From: Pelagibacterales bacterium SAG-MED50
GTDB lineage: Bacteria; Pseudomonadota; Alphaproteobacteria; Pelagibacterales; Pelagibacteraceae
Direction: 5' to 3'
Length of the DNA stretch: 56,385 nt
Assembly (NCBI GenBank): GCA_014653385.1
Contig: JACWER010000009.1
Span: forward strand, 1-56,385
Part shown: piece after piece, positions 43,304 through 56,385 of the stretch
Position numbering within the stretch: the stretch's first letter is position 1
How the letters are laid out: each line of letters starts with the position of its first letter
Translations under genes and position numbers: made by a program
The notes under the pieces: generated by a model
What the model was told of the DNA's origin: nothing
Database searches by the model: none
What the model saw: the letters and a program-made list of their open reading frames with translations, nothing else

Positions 43304-45708
43304 AAATCACATTTGATTGGATAAAAGATCACTTAGATACAAAATTTAAAGAGGATAAGCTCTTAGAACAATTAACAAATGTTGGAATTGAGGTTGAGGG
43401 CGTAGAAAATTTATCAGCTGGACTTGATTTATTTAAAGTAGCGAAAATTTTAAAAACAGAAAAACATCCAAACGCAGATCGACTTAAAGTTTGTGATGTT
43501 GATGTGGGAGAAAAAGAAATAAAAAAAGTTGTATGTGGAGCACCAAATGCAAGAGAAGGGTTGATTACAGTATATGCTCCCCCTGGAGCCATTGTTCCTA
43601 AAAGTAAAGTAAAACTTGTAGTAGCTAAAATTAGAGATGTTACTTCTTATGGAATGCTCTGTTCAGAGTCTGAATTAAATTTATCTGATGAAAGTGATGG
43701 AATAACTGAATTATCTTCAAAAAAATATGGAAAGAGTATTGGAAAAAGCTATTTTTCAAAATTAAATTCTAATCTTATAGATCTATCAATTACTCCTAAT
43801 AGACCAGATTGTCTTGGTATGAGAGGGATAGCGAGAGACCTTGCTGCTTCCGGTTTTGGAAAATTAAAAGATTTAAAAGAAAAAAAAATTAAATCAAACA
43901 ATAATCAATCTTTAAAAGTAAAAATTAATAAAGAAAAAAATCAAGCATGTAGTTCTTTTGGCAGCTGTTTAATTACTAATGTAAAAAATACAGAAAGTCC
44001 CAAATGGTTAAAAGATAAACTAGTTTCAATTGGGCAAAAGCCAATTTCAGCAATAGTTGATATTACTAATTATGTAATGCTTGATATTAATCGACCATTG
44101 CACGCTTATGATGCTGATAAAATTGAAAAAGGTATTGTAGTCAGAAATTCAAAATCTGGAGAAGAATTCACAGCTCTAGATAACAAGAATTATAAATTAG
44201 ATGATGGGATGTGTGTAATTAGTGACAGCAAAGGTGTATTAGGATTAGGTGGAATTATTGGAGGAACAAGATCTGGTACAGAATTTGATACTAAAAACAT
44301 ATTATTAGAGTCAGCGTATTTTGAACCAAGATCAATTAGAAGTACATCAAAAAAATTAAATTTAGATACAGATGCAAAGTTTAGGTTTGAAAGAGGTATT
44401 GATCCATTATCTATTGAAGATGGATTAAATAAAGCAGCACTATTAATTAAAGAGATTTGTGGTGGAGAAATTAGTAAAATTGACATTCAAAGAATTGAAA
44501 TATGCAAAATTAAAACTATCAAATTTGATACTAATTTATTTGAAAAAATAACAGGTTTTAAAATTTCTACAAAGGAGATTTTAAAAATTCTTGAAGACCT
44601 TGGTTTCAAAATCAAAAAGGAAAAAAATTATTTTAAATTATCAGCTCCAACCTGGAGACCAGATATTTCACAGGAAATAGATATTGTCGAAGAGTTAGTG
44701 AGAATAACTGGTTATGATAAAATAAAAATTATAGATCCTATTAAAGAAAGAACTAAATCTACTTTAACTAAGTCACAAAAGTTATTTCACTTTTTACAAA
44801 GAGCAATTGCTTCAAAAGGATATTTAGAAGCAATAACTTGGTCATTTACTGACTCAAATTATAATGATCATTTTAAAGATAAGAATAAAGAAATTAAAAT
44901 TGTAAACCCAATAAGTTCAGATTTAGGAGTGTTGAGAAACTCAATATTTTCAAATTTGATTATGTATATGAATAAAAATTTGGATAGAGGCTTTAAAGAT
45001 TTATCAATATTTGAAATAGGCCCAATTTTTACTAGTTCAAATCCAGGTGAACAAAACACAGTAGTTTGTGGTTTGTCAGCAGGTAAAAAATCAAGATTAT
45101 CGTGGATTGAAAAAGAGAGAAATGTTGATGTATTTGATGTTAAAAGGGATGTAGTTCAAACTCTAGTTGAGGCAGGATACAATTCAGATAGATTTTTTAT
45201 AGATAGTGAAACACCAAACTATTATCATCCAGGTAAGTCAGGAAGATTATTTCTAAATAGAGGTAAAGATCAAATAGCAGCTTATTTTGGTGAAATTCAT
45301 CCAAATATTTTAAAAAAGATTGATATTAAAACAGAGTCTCTAATGGGCTTTGAAATTTTTGTAGACAATTTGAAACTACCTAAAAAAACATTGAAAGATC
45401 AAAAGACTAAATTTCAAGTATCTGATTATCAAAAATCTGAGAGAGACTTTGCTTTTATAGTTAATAAAGAAATTAAAGCTCAAGATTTAATTAATGCTGT
45501 TTCAAGTGTAGATCAAAAACTAATCAGTAATATTAAAGTATTTGATGTCTATGAAGGTGAAAATATTCCAGAAAATCAAAAGTCTATAGCAATTAGTGTA
45601 ACCATACAATCATCTGAAAAAACATTGAATGATAATGATTTAGAAAACATTAATAATTTAATAATTAAAACAGTTGAAAATAAAACTGGTGCTAAGATAC
45701 GTTCATAA
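43300..45708 (+). CDS. pheT: Phenylalanyl-tRNA synthetase beta subunit
   Basis: An 802-residue subunit with the N-terminal EMAP/tRNA-binding domain ([12 protein letters not shown] ... [11 protein letters not shown]), the B3/B4 editing domain ([19 protein letters not shown] and [15 protein letters not shown]), the B5 domain, a degenerate synthetase core, and the C-terminal FDX-ACB anticodon domain ([16 protein letters not shown]). Full length for proteobacterial PheT. Confidence 0.97.
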   Translation: MKITFDWIKDHLDTKFKEDKLLEQLTNVGIEVEGVENLSAGLDLFKVAKILKTEKHPNADRLKVCDVDVGEKEIKKVVCGAPNAREGLITVYAPPGAIVPKSKVKLVVAKIRDVTSYGMLCSESELNLSDESDGITELSSKKYGKSIGKSYFSKLNSNLIDLSITPNRPDCLGMRGIARDLAASGFGKLKDLKEKKIKSNNNQSLKVKINKEKNQACSSFGSCLITNVKNTESPKWLKDKLVSIGQKPISAIVDITNYVMLDINRPLHAYDADKIEKGIVVRNSKSGEEFTALDNKNYKLDDGMCVISDSKGVLGLGGIIGGTRSGTEFDTKNILLESAYFEPRSIRSTSKKLNLDTDAKFRFERGIDPLSIEDGLNKAALLIKEICGGEISKIDIQRIEICKIKTIKFDTNLFEKITGFKISTKEILKILEDLGFKIKKEKNYFKLSAPTWRPDISQEIDIVEELVRITGYDKIKIIDPIKERTKSTLTKSQKLFHFLQRAIASKGYLEAITWSFTDSNYNDHFKDKNKEIKIVNPISSDLGVLRNSIFSNLIMYMNKNLDRGFKDLSIFEIGPIFTSSNPGEQNTVVCGLSAGKKSRLSWIEKERNVDVFDVKRDVVQTLVEAGYNSDRFFIDSETPNYYHPGKSGRLFLNRGKDQIAAYFGEIHPNILKKIDIKTESLMGFEIFVDNLKLPKKTLKDQKTKFQVSDYQKSERDFAFIVNKEIKAQDLINAVSSVDQKLISNIKVFDVYEGENIPENQKSIAISVTIQSSEKTLNDNDLENINNLIIKTVENKTGAKIRS

Positions 45709-45713
45709 AGCAA

Positions 45714-47522
45714 ATGAGTAATATTGATAATATTAGAAATTTTGCGATTATTGCTCATATTGATCACGGTAAATCAACAATAGCAGATAGAATTATTCAT
45801 AATTGTGGTGGGCTAACAGAAAGAGAAATGAAAGCTCAAGTTTTAGATTCAATGGATATTGAGCGTGAAAGAGGAATTACTATTAAGGCTCAAACGGTAA
45901 AACTTAATTATAAAGCAAAAGATGGTAAAGAATATATTTTAAATATTATTGATACACCAGGTCATGTAGATTTTAGTTATGAGGTAAGTAGATCTCTTTA
46001 TGCTTGTGAGGGATCAATTTTAATTGTTGATAGCACTCAAGGAGTAGAAGCACAAACTCTAGCAAATGTTTATCAAGCTTTAGATATTAATCATGAGATT
46101 GTACCAGTTTTAAACAAAGTAGATCTTCCAGCATCAGATTTAGATAGAACAAAAAAACAAATAGAAGATGTGATAGGTATCGATACTGAGGGTGCAATTC
46201 CTTGCTCTGGAAAGACAGGTGAAGGTATAGATGATATTTTAGAGCAAATTATTACTACCTTACCAGGACCTAAAGGTGAAAGTTTAGGTGATTTAAAATG
46301 CTTGTTAGTTGATAGCTGGTACGACACATATTTAGGAGTTGTTATTTTAGTCAGAGTTATTGATGGTAAAATTTCTAAAAATATGAAAATTAAAATGATG
46401 TCGACTAATCAAGAATATATTGTTGAAAAAGTTGGTGTATTTACCCCAAAAGCGACAGATATCAATGAATTAAATGCTGGAGAAATAGGCTTCATAACAA
46501 CTGGTATAAAAGTTTTATCTGAAACAAAAGTTGGTGACACAATATGTGATGCTGCTAAACCATTAAATGAAGCGCTACCTGGTTTCAAACCCAGTAAACC
46601 TGTAGTTTTTTGTGGTCTATTTCCAGTAGATAGTTCTGAGTATCAAAAATTAAAAGATGGCTTAGCTAAACTACAATTGAACGATGCAAGTTTTTCATTT
46701 GAGCCTGAGTCTTCTTCAGCATTGGGACTAGGTTTCAGATGTGGGTTTTTAGGATTGCTTCATTTAGAAATTGTTACAGAAAGATTAGAAAGAGAATTTG
46801 ATGTAAACTTATTAACTACCACTCCAGGAGTAGTGTATAAGGTTCATATGAATAGTGGAGATATTGTTGATCTTCATAACCCTTCAAGTTTACCAGATTC
46901 AACGTTAATCAAATTAATTGAAGAACCATGGATAAGAGCAACCATAATTACTCCAGATGAATACTTAGGTTCGATAATAAAAATGTGTCAGGATAAAAGA
47001 GGTGTACAAACCAATTTAAGTTATTCAGGAAATAGAGCTGTTGTAAATTATGAATTACCTCTAAATGAAGTGGTATTCGATTTTAACGATCGTTTAAAAT
47101 CGATGACTAGCGGATATGCTAGTTTTGATTATGAAATCATTGAACATAGAGAAGGTGACTTAGTAAAACTTGGAATTTTAGTAAATACAGAACCTGTAGA
47201 TGCACTAGCAATGATGATTCATAAAGATTTTGCTCAAAGAACAGGAAGAGAAGTATGTGAAAAATTAAAAGATTTAATTCCAAGACATAATTTTATGATA
47301 CCAGTTCAAGCTGCAATCGGTGGAAAAATAATAGCCAGAGAAACAATTAAAGGTTTCAAAAAAGATGTTTTAACTAAAATTCATGGAGGAGGAGCTACAG
47401 ATAGAAAAAGAAAGCTTCTAGAAAAACAAAAAAAAGGTAAGGCTCGATCAAAACAATTTGGAAGAGTAGAAATTCCTCAGGAGGCATTTATTGGTGTTCT
47501 CAAAATTTCTAAAGAAAAATAA
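45714..47522 (+). CDS. lepA: LepA/EF4 translational GTPase
   Basis: A 602-residue ribosome-associated GTPase. G1 is [14 protein letters not shown], the switch region [14 protein letters not shown]3 DTPGHVDF and G4 NKVDLP. The LepA-specific C-terminal domain ends with [19 protein letters not shown]. It begins 5 bp after pheT and finishes 2 bp before tRNA-Ser. Confidence 0.98.
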   Translation: MSNIDNIRNFAIIAHIDHGKSTIADRIIHNCGGLTEREMKAQVLDSMDIERERGITIKAQTVKLNYKAKDGKEYILNIIDTPGHVDFSYEVSRSLYACEGSILIVDSTQGVEAQTLANVYQALDINHEIVPVLNKVDLPASDLDRTKKQIEDVIGIDTEGAIPCSGKTGEGIDDILEQIITTLPGPKGESLGDLKCLLVDSWYDTYLGVVILVRVIDGKISKNMKIKMMSTNQEYIVEKVGVFTPKATDINELNAGEIGFITTGIKVLSETKVGDTICDAAKPLNEALPGFKPSKPVVFCGLFPVDSSEYQKLKDGLAKLQLNDASFSFEPESSSALGLGFRCGFLGLLHLEIVTERLEREFDVNLLTTTPGVVYKVHMNSGDIVDLHNPSSLPDSTLIKLIEEPWIRATIITPDEYLGSIIKMCQDKRGVQTNLSYSGNRAVVNYELPLNEVVFDFNDRLKSMTSGYASFDYEIIEHREGDLVKLGILVNTEPVDALAMMIHKDFAQRTGREVCEKLKDLIPRHNFMIPVQAAIGGKIIARETIKGFKKDVLTKIHGGGATDRKRKLLEKQKKGKARSKQFGRVEIPQEAFIGVLKISKEK

Positions 47523-47524
47523 TT

Positions 47525-47614
47525 GGAGAGGTGGCCGAGTGGTTGAAGGCGCACGCTTGGAAAGCGTGTAAAGGAGCAATCTTTTCATGGGTTCGAATCC
47601 CATTCTCTCCGCCA
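47525..47614 (+). tRNA. tRNA-Ser (anticodon GGA)
   Basis: Class II tRNA with acceptor arms GGAGAGG and TCTCTCC, anticodon stem CACGC/GCGTG around loop TTGGAAA (anticodon GGA), a long variable arm, T-arm CATGGG-TTCGAAT-CCCAT and an encoded GCCA end. A degenerate serine-tRNA-like copy lies about 840 bp downstream. Confidence 0.97.
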
Positions 47615-47693
47615 TAAAAAACAAAAAGGATTATTATCTTATCAATATTTTTTATATAGCTTTATTTTTTTGAAAGTTATCAGTTTATGAAAT

Positions 47694-48353
47694 ATGATTA
47701 TGGAAATAACTATTATGATACAATATTATCAGTTTAAAAACAGAGCAATATCAAAACTTGTATCAATATTTAAGAAAAATAATAATGTCTTGATTTATGG
47801 ACCTCAAAGAAGTTTTACAAATTTTTTTCATCAATACTTGGAAAGAAATTTTTTCGTCAATATAAAAAAAGGTACAGTATTTAAAAATTTAGATCATTAT
47901 AAGCATAATCCAAAACCAGATCTTGATAAAAAAACCCTCAATAATAGTGTAATTTTTATTTTATATAAAGACCTTGATCTCTGGATAAAAAGTCTTGAAA
48001 GAAATCCGATGGATTTTTTTGAGATTAATAAATTATTTAATTATAATATTTCTAGCACAAAAGAAGTAGAAAAAATAAAACAATACCATAAAAATTTTTA
48101 TAACTTTTGGATTAAAGAAAAAAAAATTTCTTCAAGAGTCGAGTTCGTTGATTATCAAGAAATGCTTGATGAAGGCTCTATTCATAGATTTAGTAAATAT
48201 ATAAAATTAAAGTATAAATTTTTATCTTATAAAAAAATTTATATTCCAAAAAAAGTAAGATTTTCGGACAATTTTAATAAACAAAATTATAAAATTTTTG
48301 TCAAAGAAGCTAGTAGTTTGAGCAAACAAATACGATCTTTGATTAAAAGATAA
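47694..48353 (+). CDS. Sulfotransferase-like protein of unknown substrate
   Basis: Up to 219 residues; ATG codons at 47694, 47700 and 47715 are all possible, with no clear ribosome site. I do not recognise a specific family, but the layout recalls PAPS sulfotransferases: LIYGPQRSFTNFF (residues 33-45) resembles the 5'-phosphosulfate loop after the first strand, YKDLDLWIKSLER (91-103) resembles the 3'-phosphate motif (RDP..W..S..R), and VEFVDYQEML the later strand. It is short for the family. It is the only gene between tRNA-Ser and a tRNA-Ser remnant, so it may be an acquired gene. Confidence 0.5.
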   Translation: MIMEITIMIQYYQFKNRAISKLVSIFKKNNNVLIYGPQRSFTNFFHQYLERNFFVNIKKGTVFKNLDHYKHNPKPDLDKKTLNNSVIFILYKDLDLWIKSLERNPMDFFEINKLFNYNISSTKEVEKIKQYHKNFYNFWIKEKKISSRVEFVDYQEMLDEGSIHRFSKYIKLKYKFLSYKKIYIPKKVRFSDNFNKQNYKIFVKEASSLSKQIRSLIKR

Positions 48354-50720
<2,367 letters not shown>

Positions 50721-50722
50721 TA

Positions 50723-52003
50723 ATGAAGTTCTTTGAAACTTCAAAGTATCATTTCTTTAAAAAGTCAACCTATATAAGCTTGAGATGGGTTGGTATTATT
50801 GGGCAATTAATATCAGTCAACTTTGTCTATTTTATTTTAAATTTCAACTTTGATTTTATTATTTGTAATCTAGTTATAGTTTTTGGTATTTTAAGTAATT
50901 TATTTTTATTTTTTATATATAAAAAAACACAATTATCAGATAGATCAGCTTTTATTTTTTTAGTCATAGATATATTGCAGCTTGGTATTTTGCTTTATTT
51001 GTCAGGAGGTGTTACCAATCCATTTGTTATTTTTTTATTAATTCCAAGCGTTTTTTCATCATCAAATTTAAGTTTTAAAACTAATTTTTTACTAGTATTT
51101 TTAACAATAATTATAATTTTTATACTTACATTTTATTCATTAGATTTACCTTCTCCAATTAGTGATCATTTTCATGTAAGTCTATATTATTTTTATTCAA
51201 TTCCTATCGCTTTAATAATTGCTTTAATTTTTTTAAATTATTTAGCGATGTCATTTGGAGCACAGTCTAGATTAAGGCGTGAAGCAATGGCAAAAATGGA
51301 AGAGGTTATGGCTACTGAACATGAACTTTTATCTTTGGGGGGTCAAGCTGCAGCAGCAGCCCATTCTCTTGGAACACCTTTATCCACTATTAAAATTATT
51401 GCTCATGATCTTGAAAAACAATTTAAAGAGCAAGAAGATGTCAAAAAAGATATAGAATTATTATCTAGCCAGGTTGAAAGATGCAATGAAATTTTAAGAA
51501 GACTAACATTAAACCCAGTAGAGGAAGATAATTTTATTGATAAAGATCTTTCAATGAAAGATTATTTAAGTGAAATTATTTCTTCATTTAAAGAAATTAG
51601 CGCAAAAAAATTTATCTTTAATTATGATCAATTTTCAAATGTAAAAAAAATAACAAAATCTATAGAAATTGTTTACGGATTAAGAAATTTTATTGGAAAT
51701 GCTAATAAATTTTCTAAAGAGGTAATTTATATAAATTTGAAAAGTGATAGTGAAATAACAGAAATTAGTATCGAAGATGATGGAAACGGTTATCCAAAAG
51801 ACGTCTTATCAAAAATTGGAGAACCATATTTAAGAACAACAGATCCTATTGATAAATCTAAAACAGGTTTAGGACTTGGTTTGTTTATTGGGAAAACACT
51901 TTTAGAAAAAAATTTTGCTTCAATTGATTGCAGGAACTCAAAAACAAGAAGTGGTGCAGAGGTGATTATTAAATGGAGTAATAAAGATCTATTTAATATT
52001 TAG
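50723..52003 (+). CDS. regB: RegB/PrrB-type redox sensor histidine kinase
   Basis: A 426-residue membrane kinase with about six N-terminal helices (20-175). It carries the RegB quinone-site motif GGVTNPF (95-101), the H-box [14 protein letters not shown] (His214), and the redox-sensing Cys in VERCNEIL (Cys254); the ATPase has NFIGNANKF and GLGLGLFIG. RegB senses the quinone pool/redox state and controls respiratory and assimilation genes via RegA. The residue after the H-box His is Ser where RegB normally has Glu. It follows gyrB by 2 bp; no regA is in the window. Confidence 0.9.
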   Translation: MKFFETSKYHFFKKSTYISLRWVGIIGQLISVNFVYFILNFNFDFIICNLVIVFGILSNLFLFFIYKKTQLSDRSAFIFLVIDILQLGILLYLSGGVTNPFVIFLLIPSVFSSSNLSFKTNFLLVFLTIIIIFILTFYSLDLPSPISDHFHVSLYYFYSIPIALIIALIFLNYLAMSFGAQSRLRREAMAKMEEVMATEHELLSLGGQAAAAAHSLGTPLSTIKIIAHDLEKQFKEQEDVKKDIELLSSQVERCNEILRRLTLNPVEEDNFIDKDLSMKDYLSEIISSFKEISAKKFIFNYDQFSNVKKITKSIEIVYGLRNFIGNANKFSKEVIYINLKSDSEITEISIEDDGNGYPKDVLSKIGEPYLRTTDPIDKSKTGLGLGLFIGKTLLEKNFASIDCRNSKTRSGAEVIIKWSNKDLFNI

Positions 52004-53799
52004 TGAAATTTTTTTTTAGTTTCAAATAATGAACTTAATTGTGAAATCATAACATCTCCCAATTCATTTACATCAGTGATTTTAATTGCTTTGTTGTAAT
52101 ATCTTGAAACATCATGACCAATACCAATTGCTAAAACTTCAATTTCAGTTTTATTTTCTATAAATTTAACCATCTTTTTTAGATGTTTTTCTAAAAAATC
52201 TCCTGAATTAACTGAAAGTGTTGAGTCATCTACTGGTGCTCCATCTGAAATTACCATCATAATCTTTCTTTCCTCTTTTCTTTTCTTTATTCTGTTGTAG
52301 GCCCAAGAAATAGCTTCACCATCAATATTTTCTTTTAACAAACCTTCTTTTAGCATTAGCCCTAAATTATTTTTAGCTTGTCTCCAGTGAGTGTCAGCTC
52401 CTTTATAAATTATATGTCTTAAATCATTTAATCTTCCAGGAGTTTTCGGTTTTGAATTTTTATTCCAAAGTTCTCTACTTTTTCCACCTTTCCAATTTTT
52501 TGTTGTGAAACCTAGAATTTCAACCTTAACTGAACATCTCTCTAATGTTCTAGACAATATATCTGCACATATCGCAGCTATTGTTATAGGCCTTCCTCTC
52601 ATTGAACCAGAATTATCGATTAACAAAGTAACAATTGTATCTTTAAAATCTAAATCTTTTTCTTTTTTAAATGATAATGAATTATACGGGTCCATAATAA
52701 TTCTGGGTAGTTTTGAACTATCAAGCAATCCTTCTTCTAAATCAAAATCCCATGCTCTATTTTGTTTTGCGAGCAACTGTCTTTGTAGTTTATTTGCAAG
52801 CTTAGTTATTACATCTTGAAATCCAACTAGTTGTTGATCTAATGTTCTCCGAAGTTTTGCAGCTTCGTCTGCATTTTCTAATTTCTCAGCCTTTGTTATT
52901 TCATCGTATTGTGTTGTAAAAATTTTGTAATCTAAATTAATATTATCAAGATTTTTTTGAACGATTTGCTCTGAACTTTGTTCATCTGACTCAGTATCTG
53001 AAAGCTGTTCATCAAGATTAAATTCATCAACATTATAATCAGCATCTAAACTAGCCTGTGTTTCCTGGTCATTATTTTCATCTTTATTGTCTTCATTATC
53101 TTTGTTTTGTTCATCGTTTGATGGATTATCCTGTCCTTGATCTTGATTCTCTTCTGTTTTTTCATCGTCTTCTTCGCTTTGAAAAATATCCATTTCCTCT
53201 AAAATTTGAGAAAATCTTGATCCATAGTTGTCTTGGTTTTCTAAGTTTTCTTGTAAAAATCTTTTGTGTTTTTCTATGGATTGTTCAAAGTCTTTTTCCC
53301 AAAAATTTAACATTTTTGATGTTAAAGGATTTAGCTTTATTTGATGAAAATTTTTAAGCATATACAGTTCAAACGCCTCTGTTACAGGTACGTCTTCTTT
53401 TGTTTTTAACTGATCTTTCCTTTTAGTATTAATTATATGTGAATAATTTTCTTGAAAATTTTTTTCTATCCCTTTAAGCATTTTACCGCCTAATGCTTCG
53501 TATCTAATTTTTTCAGCTATATTATATAGAGATCTTGAAGAATTATTAGAAGGAAGATTTTTTCTATAAATAGTTTCATTAGAAAATTTTTTTTTTAAAG
53601 CAGAAGAGTCTGTTTCAGCACGTAATTTAATAAAATCACTTGGCTTTGTTAGATTATCAATTTCAATTGAGTTTAAATCTTTTTTTTTATCATTCTCTGA
53701 TGATTTATTTATTAAATCAAAATCATCTGAAATTACTTTTGCTGTTGAAATTAATGCTAGTCTAAATTTTTCTTTTAAGTTAGCAATTTTATCACTCAT
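52000..53799 (-). CDS. cobT: CobT-like VWA protein (cobaltochelatase subunit family)
   Basis: A 599-residue protein with the CobT layout: an N-terminal helical part ([27 protein letters not shown]), a highly acidic low-complexity stretch (about residues 210-290), and a C-terminal von Willebrand A domain with the MIDAS motif [11 protein letters not shown]. In cobaltochelatase CobT partners the AAA+ CobS to drive cobalt insertion by CobN. It ends 4 bp into convergent regB and abuts cobS upstream. Confidence 0.92.
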   Translation of the reverse strand: MSDKIANLKEKFRLALISTAKVISDDFDLINKSSENDKKKDLNSIEIDNLTKPSDFIKLRAETDSSALKKKFSNETIYRKNLPSNNSSRSLYNIAEKIRYEALGGKMLKGIEKNFQENYSHIINTKRKDQLKTKEDVPVTEAFELYMLKNFHQIKLNPLTSKMLNFWEKDFEQSIEKHKRFLQENLENQDNYGSRFSQILEEMDIFQSEEDDEKTEENQDQGQDNPSNDEQNKDNEDNKDENNDQETQASLDADYNVDEFNLDEQLSDTESDEQSSEQIVQKNLDNINLDYKIFTTQYDEITKAEKLENADEAAKLRRTLDQQLVGFQDVITKLANKLQRQLLAKQNRAWDFDLEEGLLDSSKLPRIIMDPYNSLSFKKEKDLDFKDTIVTLLIDNSGSMRGRPITIAAICADILSRTLERCSVKVEILGFTTKNWKGGKSRELWNKNSKPKTPGRLNDLRHIIYKGADTHWRQAKNNLGLMLKEGLLKENIDGEAISWAYNRIKKRKEERKIMMVISDGAPVDDSTLSVNSGDFLEKHLKKMVKFIENKTEIEVLAIGIGHDVSRYYNKAIKITDVNELGDVMISQLSSLFETKKKFH

Positions 53800-54774
53800 T
53801 TAAATTTGAATATTCATCAATGACTCTGGAAGTTCTTCACCAAAACATCTTTGATAATATTCTGCGATAGTATTTTTTTCAATTTCATCACATTTATTAA
53901 GAAAAGTTACTCTAAAAGCATATCCTGTATCTTTAAAAATTTCTGAGTTTTCCGCCCAATGCATTACTGTTCTTGGGCTCATAACTGTTGAAATATCACC
54001 TGCTATAAAACCTTTTCTTGTTAAAGAAGCTACTTTGATCATATTGGCAACTTTTTCTTTACCTTTTGCATTATTAAGATTTTTATTTTTTGCCAAAACT
54101 ATATCTAATTCCCTTTCAAGACCAAGATAGTTAAGTGTGGTTACTATATTCCATCTATCCATCTGACCTTGATTTATTTGTTGTGTCCCATGATAAAGAC
54201 CTGTTGTATCACCAAGTCCCACAGTATTTGATGTTGCAAATAATCTAAAAAATTTATTTTGTTTAATAACTTTATTTTTATCAAGAAGTGTAAAGTTACC
54301 TTCAGCTTCTAAAACTCTTTGAATTACAAACATTACATCTGGTCTACCAGCATCATACTCATCAAAAACAAGTGCCACTGGATTTTGTATAGACCAAGGT
54401 AAAATACCTTCATTAAATTGAGTAACCTGTTTTCCATCTTTAAGAACAATTGCATCTTTTCCTATCAAGTCTATTCTACTAACGTGACTATCTAAATTTA
54501 CTCGAATACACGGCCAGTTCAATCTAGCTGCAATTTGTTCTATATGTGTCGATTTTCCAGTACCATGATATCCTTGAACCAAAACTCTTTTGTTATAGGC
54601 AAAACCAGAAATTATTGCCATCGTAGTGTCTCTATCAAATTTGTAACTTTTATCTATTTCAGGAACATATTCAGTTTTTTTTGAAAATGCTTCCACTTCC
54701 ATATCTGAATCGATTCCAAAAGTTTGTTTTAATGAAATTTTTATATCAGGTTGAATGTTAAGATTTGGCGTCAA
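53800..54774 (-). CDS. cobS: CobS-like AAA+ ATPase (cobaltochelatase subunit family), TTG start
   Basis: A 324-residue MoxR-type AAA+ ATPase. [12 protein letters not shown] and [20 protein letters not shown] are CobS-specific; Walker A is [17 protein letters not shown], Walker [13 protein letters not shown], and the sensor region [19 protein letters not shown]. The start is a TTG at 54774: the next ATG would remove the conserved FGIDSD block. The start overlaps the J-domain gene by 17 bp. With CobT it would form a motor complex. Confidence 0.94.
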   Translation of the reverse strand: MTPNLNIQPDIKISLKQTFGIDSDMEVEAFSKKTEYVPEIDKSYKFDRDTTMAIISGFAYNKRVLVQGYHGTGKSTHIEQIAARLNWPCIRVNLDSHVSRIDLIGKDAIVLKDGKQVTQFNEGILPWSIQNPVALVFDEYDAGRPDVMFVIQRVLEAEGNFTLLDKNKVIKQNKFFRLFATSNTVGLGDTTGLYHGTQQINQGQMDRWNIVTTLNYLGLERELDIVLAKNKNLNNAKGKEKVANMIKVASLTRKGFIAGDISTVMSPRTVMHWAENSEIFKDTGYAFRVTFLNKCDEIEKNTIAEYYQRCFGEELPESLMNIQI

Positions 54775-55291
54775 TTTTTTCTCTATAAGTATTTTTTAGC
54801 TGTGTATAAGCTAATGTAATTAATTTAAGTTTTTCTTCATATTTTTTATTCCCAGCATTTATATCGGGGTGATATTTTTTGACAAGTAATTTGAACTTAT
54901 CTTGAACTTTTTCCCACTTCAATCCTACGGAAACTCCCAATATTCCAAAGGCTTTGATATCTTTATGATTAAACTTAAATTGACGCATATGATTGTATTC
55001 GCCGTTAATTTTATCTTTATCCAATTCATCCCTTAAAGTGTTGTTCCAAAGAACTTTAAAGAAATTATCTGAAGAGCTGAAGCTTTGTGTCGGTTTGTGC
55101 CAAATCATATCTGATTTTAAAAAATTCAAAACTTGGTCATCATTCATTCCTGAAAAATAATTCCAGTTTTTATTAAACTCTTTTACATGCTCTAGACAAA
55201 GCATTCTATATTTTTTGCTATTATCTTTTTCAACTGGCGCTTTATATTCACCAATTTCGTTACAATTATTCCAGTCGCAAATATTTTTCAT
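54758..55291 (-). CDS. J-domain (DnaJ-like) protein
   Basis: A 177-residue protein with a C-terminal J domain including [18 protein letters not shown] (HPD motif) and [12 protein letters not shown]. The N-terminal 100 residues include a CxxxxC pair and HV ([10 protein letters not shown] ... [11 protein letters not shown]), suggesting a small zinc site. J domains stimulate Hsp70 ATPase. In Alphaproteobacteria this gene is commonly found between bolA and cobS, as here; it shares 17 bp with cobS. Confidence 0.88.
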   Translation of the reverse strand: MKNICDWNNCNEIGEYKAPVEKDNSKKYRMLCLEHVKEFNKNWNYFSGMNDDQVLNFLKSDMIWHKPTQSFSSSDNFFKVLWNNTLRDELDKDKINGEYNHMRQFKFNHKDIKAFGILGVSVGLKWEKVQDKFKLLVKKYHPDINAGNKKYEEKLKLITLAYTQLKNTYREKIDAKS

Positions 55292-55312
55292 GATGTATAA
55301 TAGACTTAGTTT

Positions 55313-55573
55313 ATGGATATAAATGAGTTAATTGCAATTGTAAAAAAAAAACTTACTGATCAAATTGATATTGAAAGTATTGAAATAGAGGATAAATCTT
55401 TTCTTCACAAAAATCATGCTGGTAATCAGGAAGGTAGATATCATTTAAAAATTATTTTGAGTTCAGGTGAGCTAAAGAATTTAAGTAGAATAGAGAGTAA
55501 CAAAAAAATTTACAAAATATTAGATTATGAATTAAAAAATTATATACATTCAATACAAATTTTAATTTCTTAA
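55313..55573 (+). CDS. bolA: BolA-family protein
   Basis: An 86-residue BolA/IbaG fold protein, with IVKKKLTDQIDIESIEIEDKS, HAGNQEGRYHLKIIL and HSIQILIS at the end. BolA proteins bind monothiol glutaredoxins and act in iron-sulfur cluster handling. Divergent from the J-domain gene across 21 bp; its 3' end overlaps aroB by 12 bp. Confidence 0.92.
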   Translation: MDINELIAIVKKKLTDQIDIESIEIEDKSFLHKNHAGNQEGRYHLKIILSSGELKNLSRIESNKKIYKILDYELKNYIHSIQILIS

Positions 55574-56385
55574 TTCATTTTTTAGAAATTCAGCTAAAAT
55601 ATTTTTTTTATATTCTCCATTTATTATTGGATATCCAATTTTTTTTAACAAAACTAAATTAATCTTATCCGAATTATTTTTTTTATCTTTAACCATAAAA
55701 GACAAAATTTTATTTAAATCTCCAATTTTAAAAAATTTATTTATTTTGGATGGTAAATTTGCTTTAGAAATATGACTTATGATTGATTTATAGTCACTTT
55801 TTTGAATCAAACTGTTTTTTAAACTAAAATTTAAAGCGCTTTTCATACCTAGAATTACTGCTTCACCATGATTAAGTTTTCTTGAATAACCCAGAGAAGC
55901 TTCATAAGCATGTGCGAATGTATGACCAAAATTTAGAATTTTTCTTAGTCCTTTTTCTTTTTCATCTTTTTCAACAACATTTTTTTTTATTTTACAGCTT
56001 TCGTATATAGCTTTTTCAATAAAAGGAGATGAAAGTTTTAAAATTTTATCACTATTTTTGTCTAAAAATTTATAAAAACTTTTATTAGCAATTAAAGAAT
56101 GCTTTAAAATTTCACCATAACCACATATTAATTCTCTTTTTGGTAATGTTTTTAAAAATTGAACATCAGATATAACTAAGTCTGGTTGATAAAAACTTCC
56201 TATTAAATTTTTTCCATATTTAGTGTTTACCCCTGTTTTTCCTCCTATAGATGAGTCAACCTGAGATAATAAAGTGGTTGGAATGTTGATAAATTTTAAA
56301 CCTCTTTTAAAGAGACTAGCTGCAAAACCACTTACATCACCCGTAATTCCTCCACCAATAGATATAACGCAATCTTCCCTTGAAA
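55562..56385 (-). CDS. aroB: 3-dehydroquinate synthase (partial)
   Basis: The 5' end lies beyond the right edge; the reading frame is open from the edge to the stop, about 273 residues. The NAD-binding block SIGGGITGDVSGFAASLFKRG, then PTTLLSQVDSSIGGKTGVNT, the metal-ligand helix CGYGEILKHSL and the metal motif NFGHTFAHAYE with NHGEAV are all present. The enzyme makes 3-dehydroquinate, the second step of the shikimate pathway. Confidence 0.95.
   Translation of the reverse strand, partial: SREDCVISIGGGITGDVSGFAASLFKRGLKFINIPTTLLSQVDSSIGGKTGVNTKYGKNLIGSFYQPDLVISDVQFLKTLPKRELICGYGEILKHSLIANKSFYKFLDKNSDKILKLSSPFIEKAIYESCKIKKNVVEKDEKEKGLRKILNFGHTFAHAYEASLGYSRKLNHGEAVILGMKSALNFSLKNSLIQKSDYKSIISHISKANLPSKINKFFKIGDLNKILSFMVKDKKNNSDKINLVLLKKIGYPIINGEYKKNILAEFLKNELRN

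Noticed and set aside
47677..47736. Direct repeat TTATCAGTTTA, two copies 49 bp apart near the sulfotransferase-like start
   Set aside because: Only 11 bp in very AT-rich DNA and without terminal symmetry; not enough to call an insertion footprint.

Overview
The window reads as chromosomal DNA from a SAR11-clade alphaproteobacterium (Candidatus Pelagibacter or a close relative). The DNA is very AT-rich with long A and T runs. Genes are packed with gaps of a few bases, many stop/start overlaps (TAATG, ATGA) and overlapping convergent 3' ends. Gene order also fits Alphaproteobacteria: ubiB-ubiE facing mutM-rpsT-dnaA-dnaN; argH / small lipoprotein / lysA; Suv3-like helicase, FdxA and CarD together; and bolA facing a J-domain gene with cobS-cobT. 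The species call is inference from composition and gene content. No rRNA, insertion sequence, integrase, phage gene or CRISPR array is visible.

Layout. 1-4852: ubiquinone genes ubiB (partial) and ubiE, divergent from mutM, rpsT, dnaA and dnaN; the 294-bp rpsT-dnaA gap is the largest early non-coding stretch and may hold replication or dnaA control sites. 4849-8296 (minus): coupled argH, a 43-residue lipoprotein, lysA and plsC. 8321-11945: a TlpA-like thioredoxin, a HIG1-like two-helix protein, an esterase, an HNH protein, and minus-strand YqaA/DedA-like, DsbB and Coq7. 12007-14137: tRNA-Leu(CAA), an acyl-CoA synthetase and a 35-residue lysine-rich protein. 14160-18286 (minus): terminator, CarD with a basic tail, FdxA, TerB-like protein, Suv3-like RNA helicase. 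18460-23159: aminotransferase and a TAXI-type TRAP transporter whose binding-protein gene carries a one-base frameshift. 23160-28246: thioesterase, tRNA-Arg(ACG), aceE (with a fused lipoyl domain) and aceF. 28277-37174: a 2-oxoglutarate dioxygenase, an EamA permease, uppP, and gltD-gltB. 37171-39111: an alpha/beta hydrolase and a glycosyltransferase. 39111-47522: thrS-infC-rpmI-rplT-pheS-pheT-lepA, a translation block. 47525-48545: tRNA-Ser(GGA), a lone sulfotransferase-like gene and a decayed tRNA-Ser copy. 48660-52003: gyrB and a RegB-type redox kinase. 52000-56385: cobT, cobS, J-domain gene, bolA and partial aroB.

Most of the window is core metabolism: pyruvate to acetyl-CoA (aceEF), ammonium assimilation (gltBD), arginine, lysine and aromatic amino acid steps, ubiquinone synthesis, and replication and translation machinery. 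The accessory-looking piece is the short interval between the intact tRNA-Ser and the tRNA-Ser remnant. I do not see a large undescribed system. The observations most worth a second look are that tRNA-bounded interval, the AceE-lipoyl fusion, the frameshifted TRAP receptor, CobS/CobT in a lineage thought not to make cobalamin, a short GyrB, a Ser in place of the usual acidic residue in the RegB H-box, and a tiny basic protein preceded by a 17-bp palindrome.
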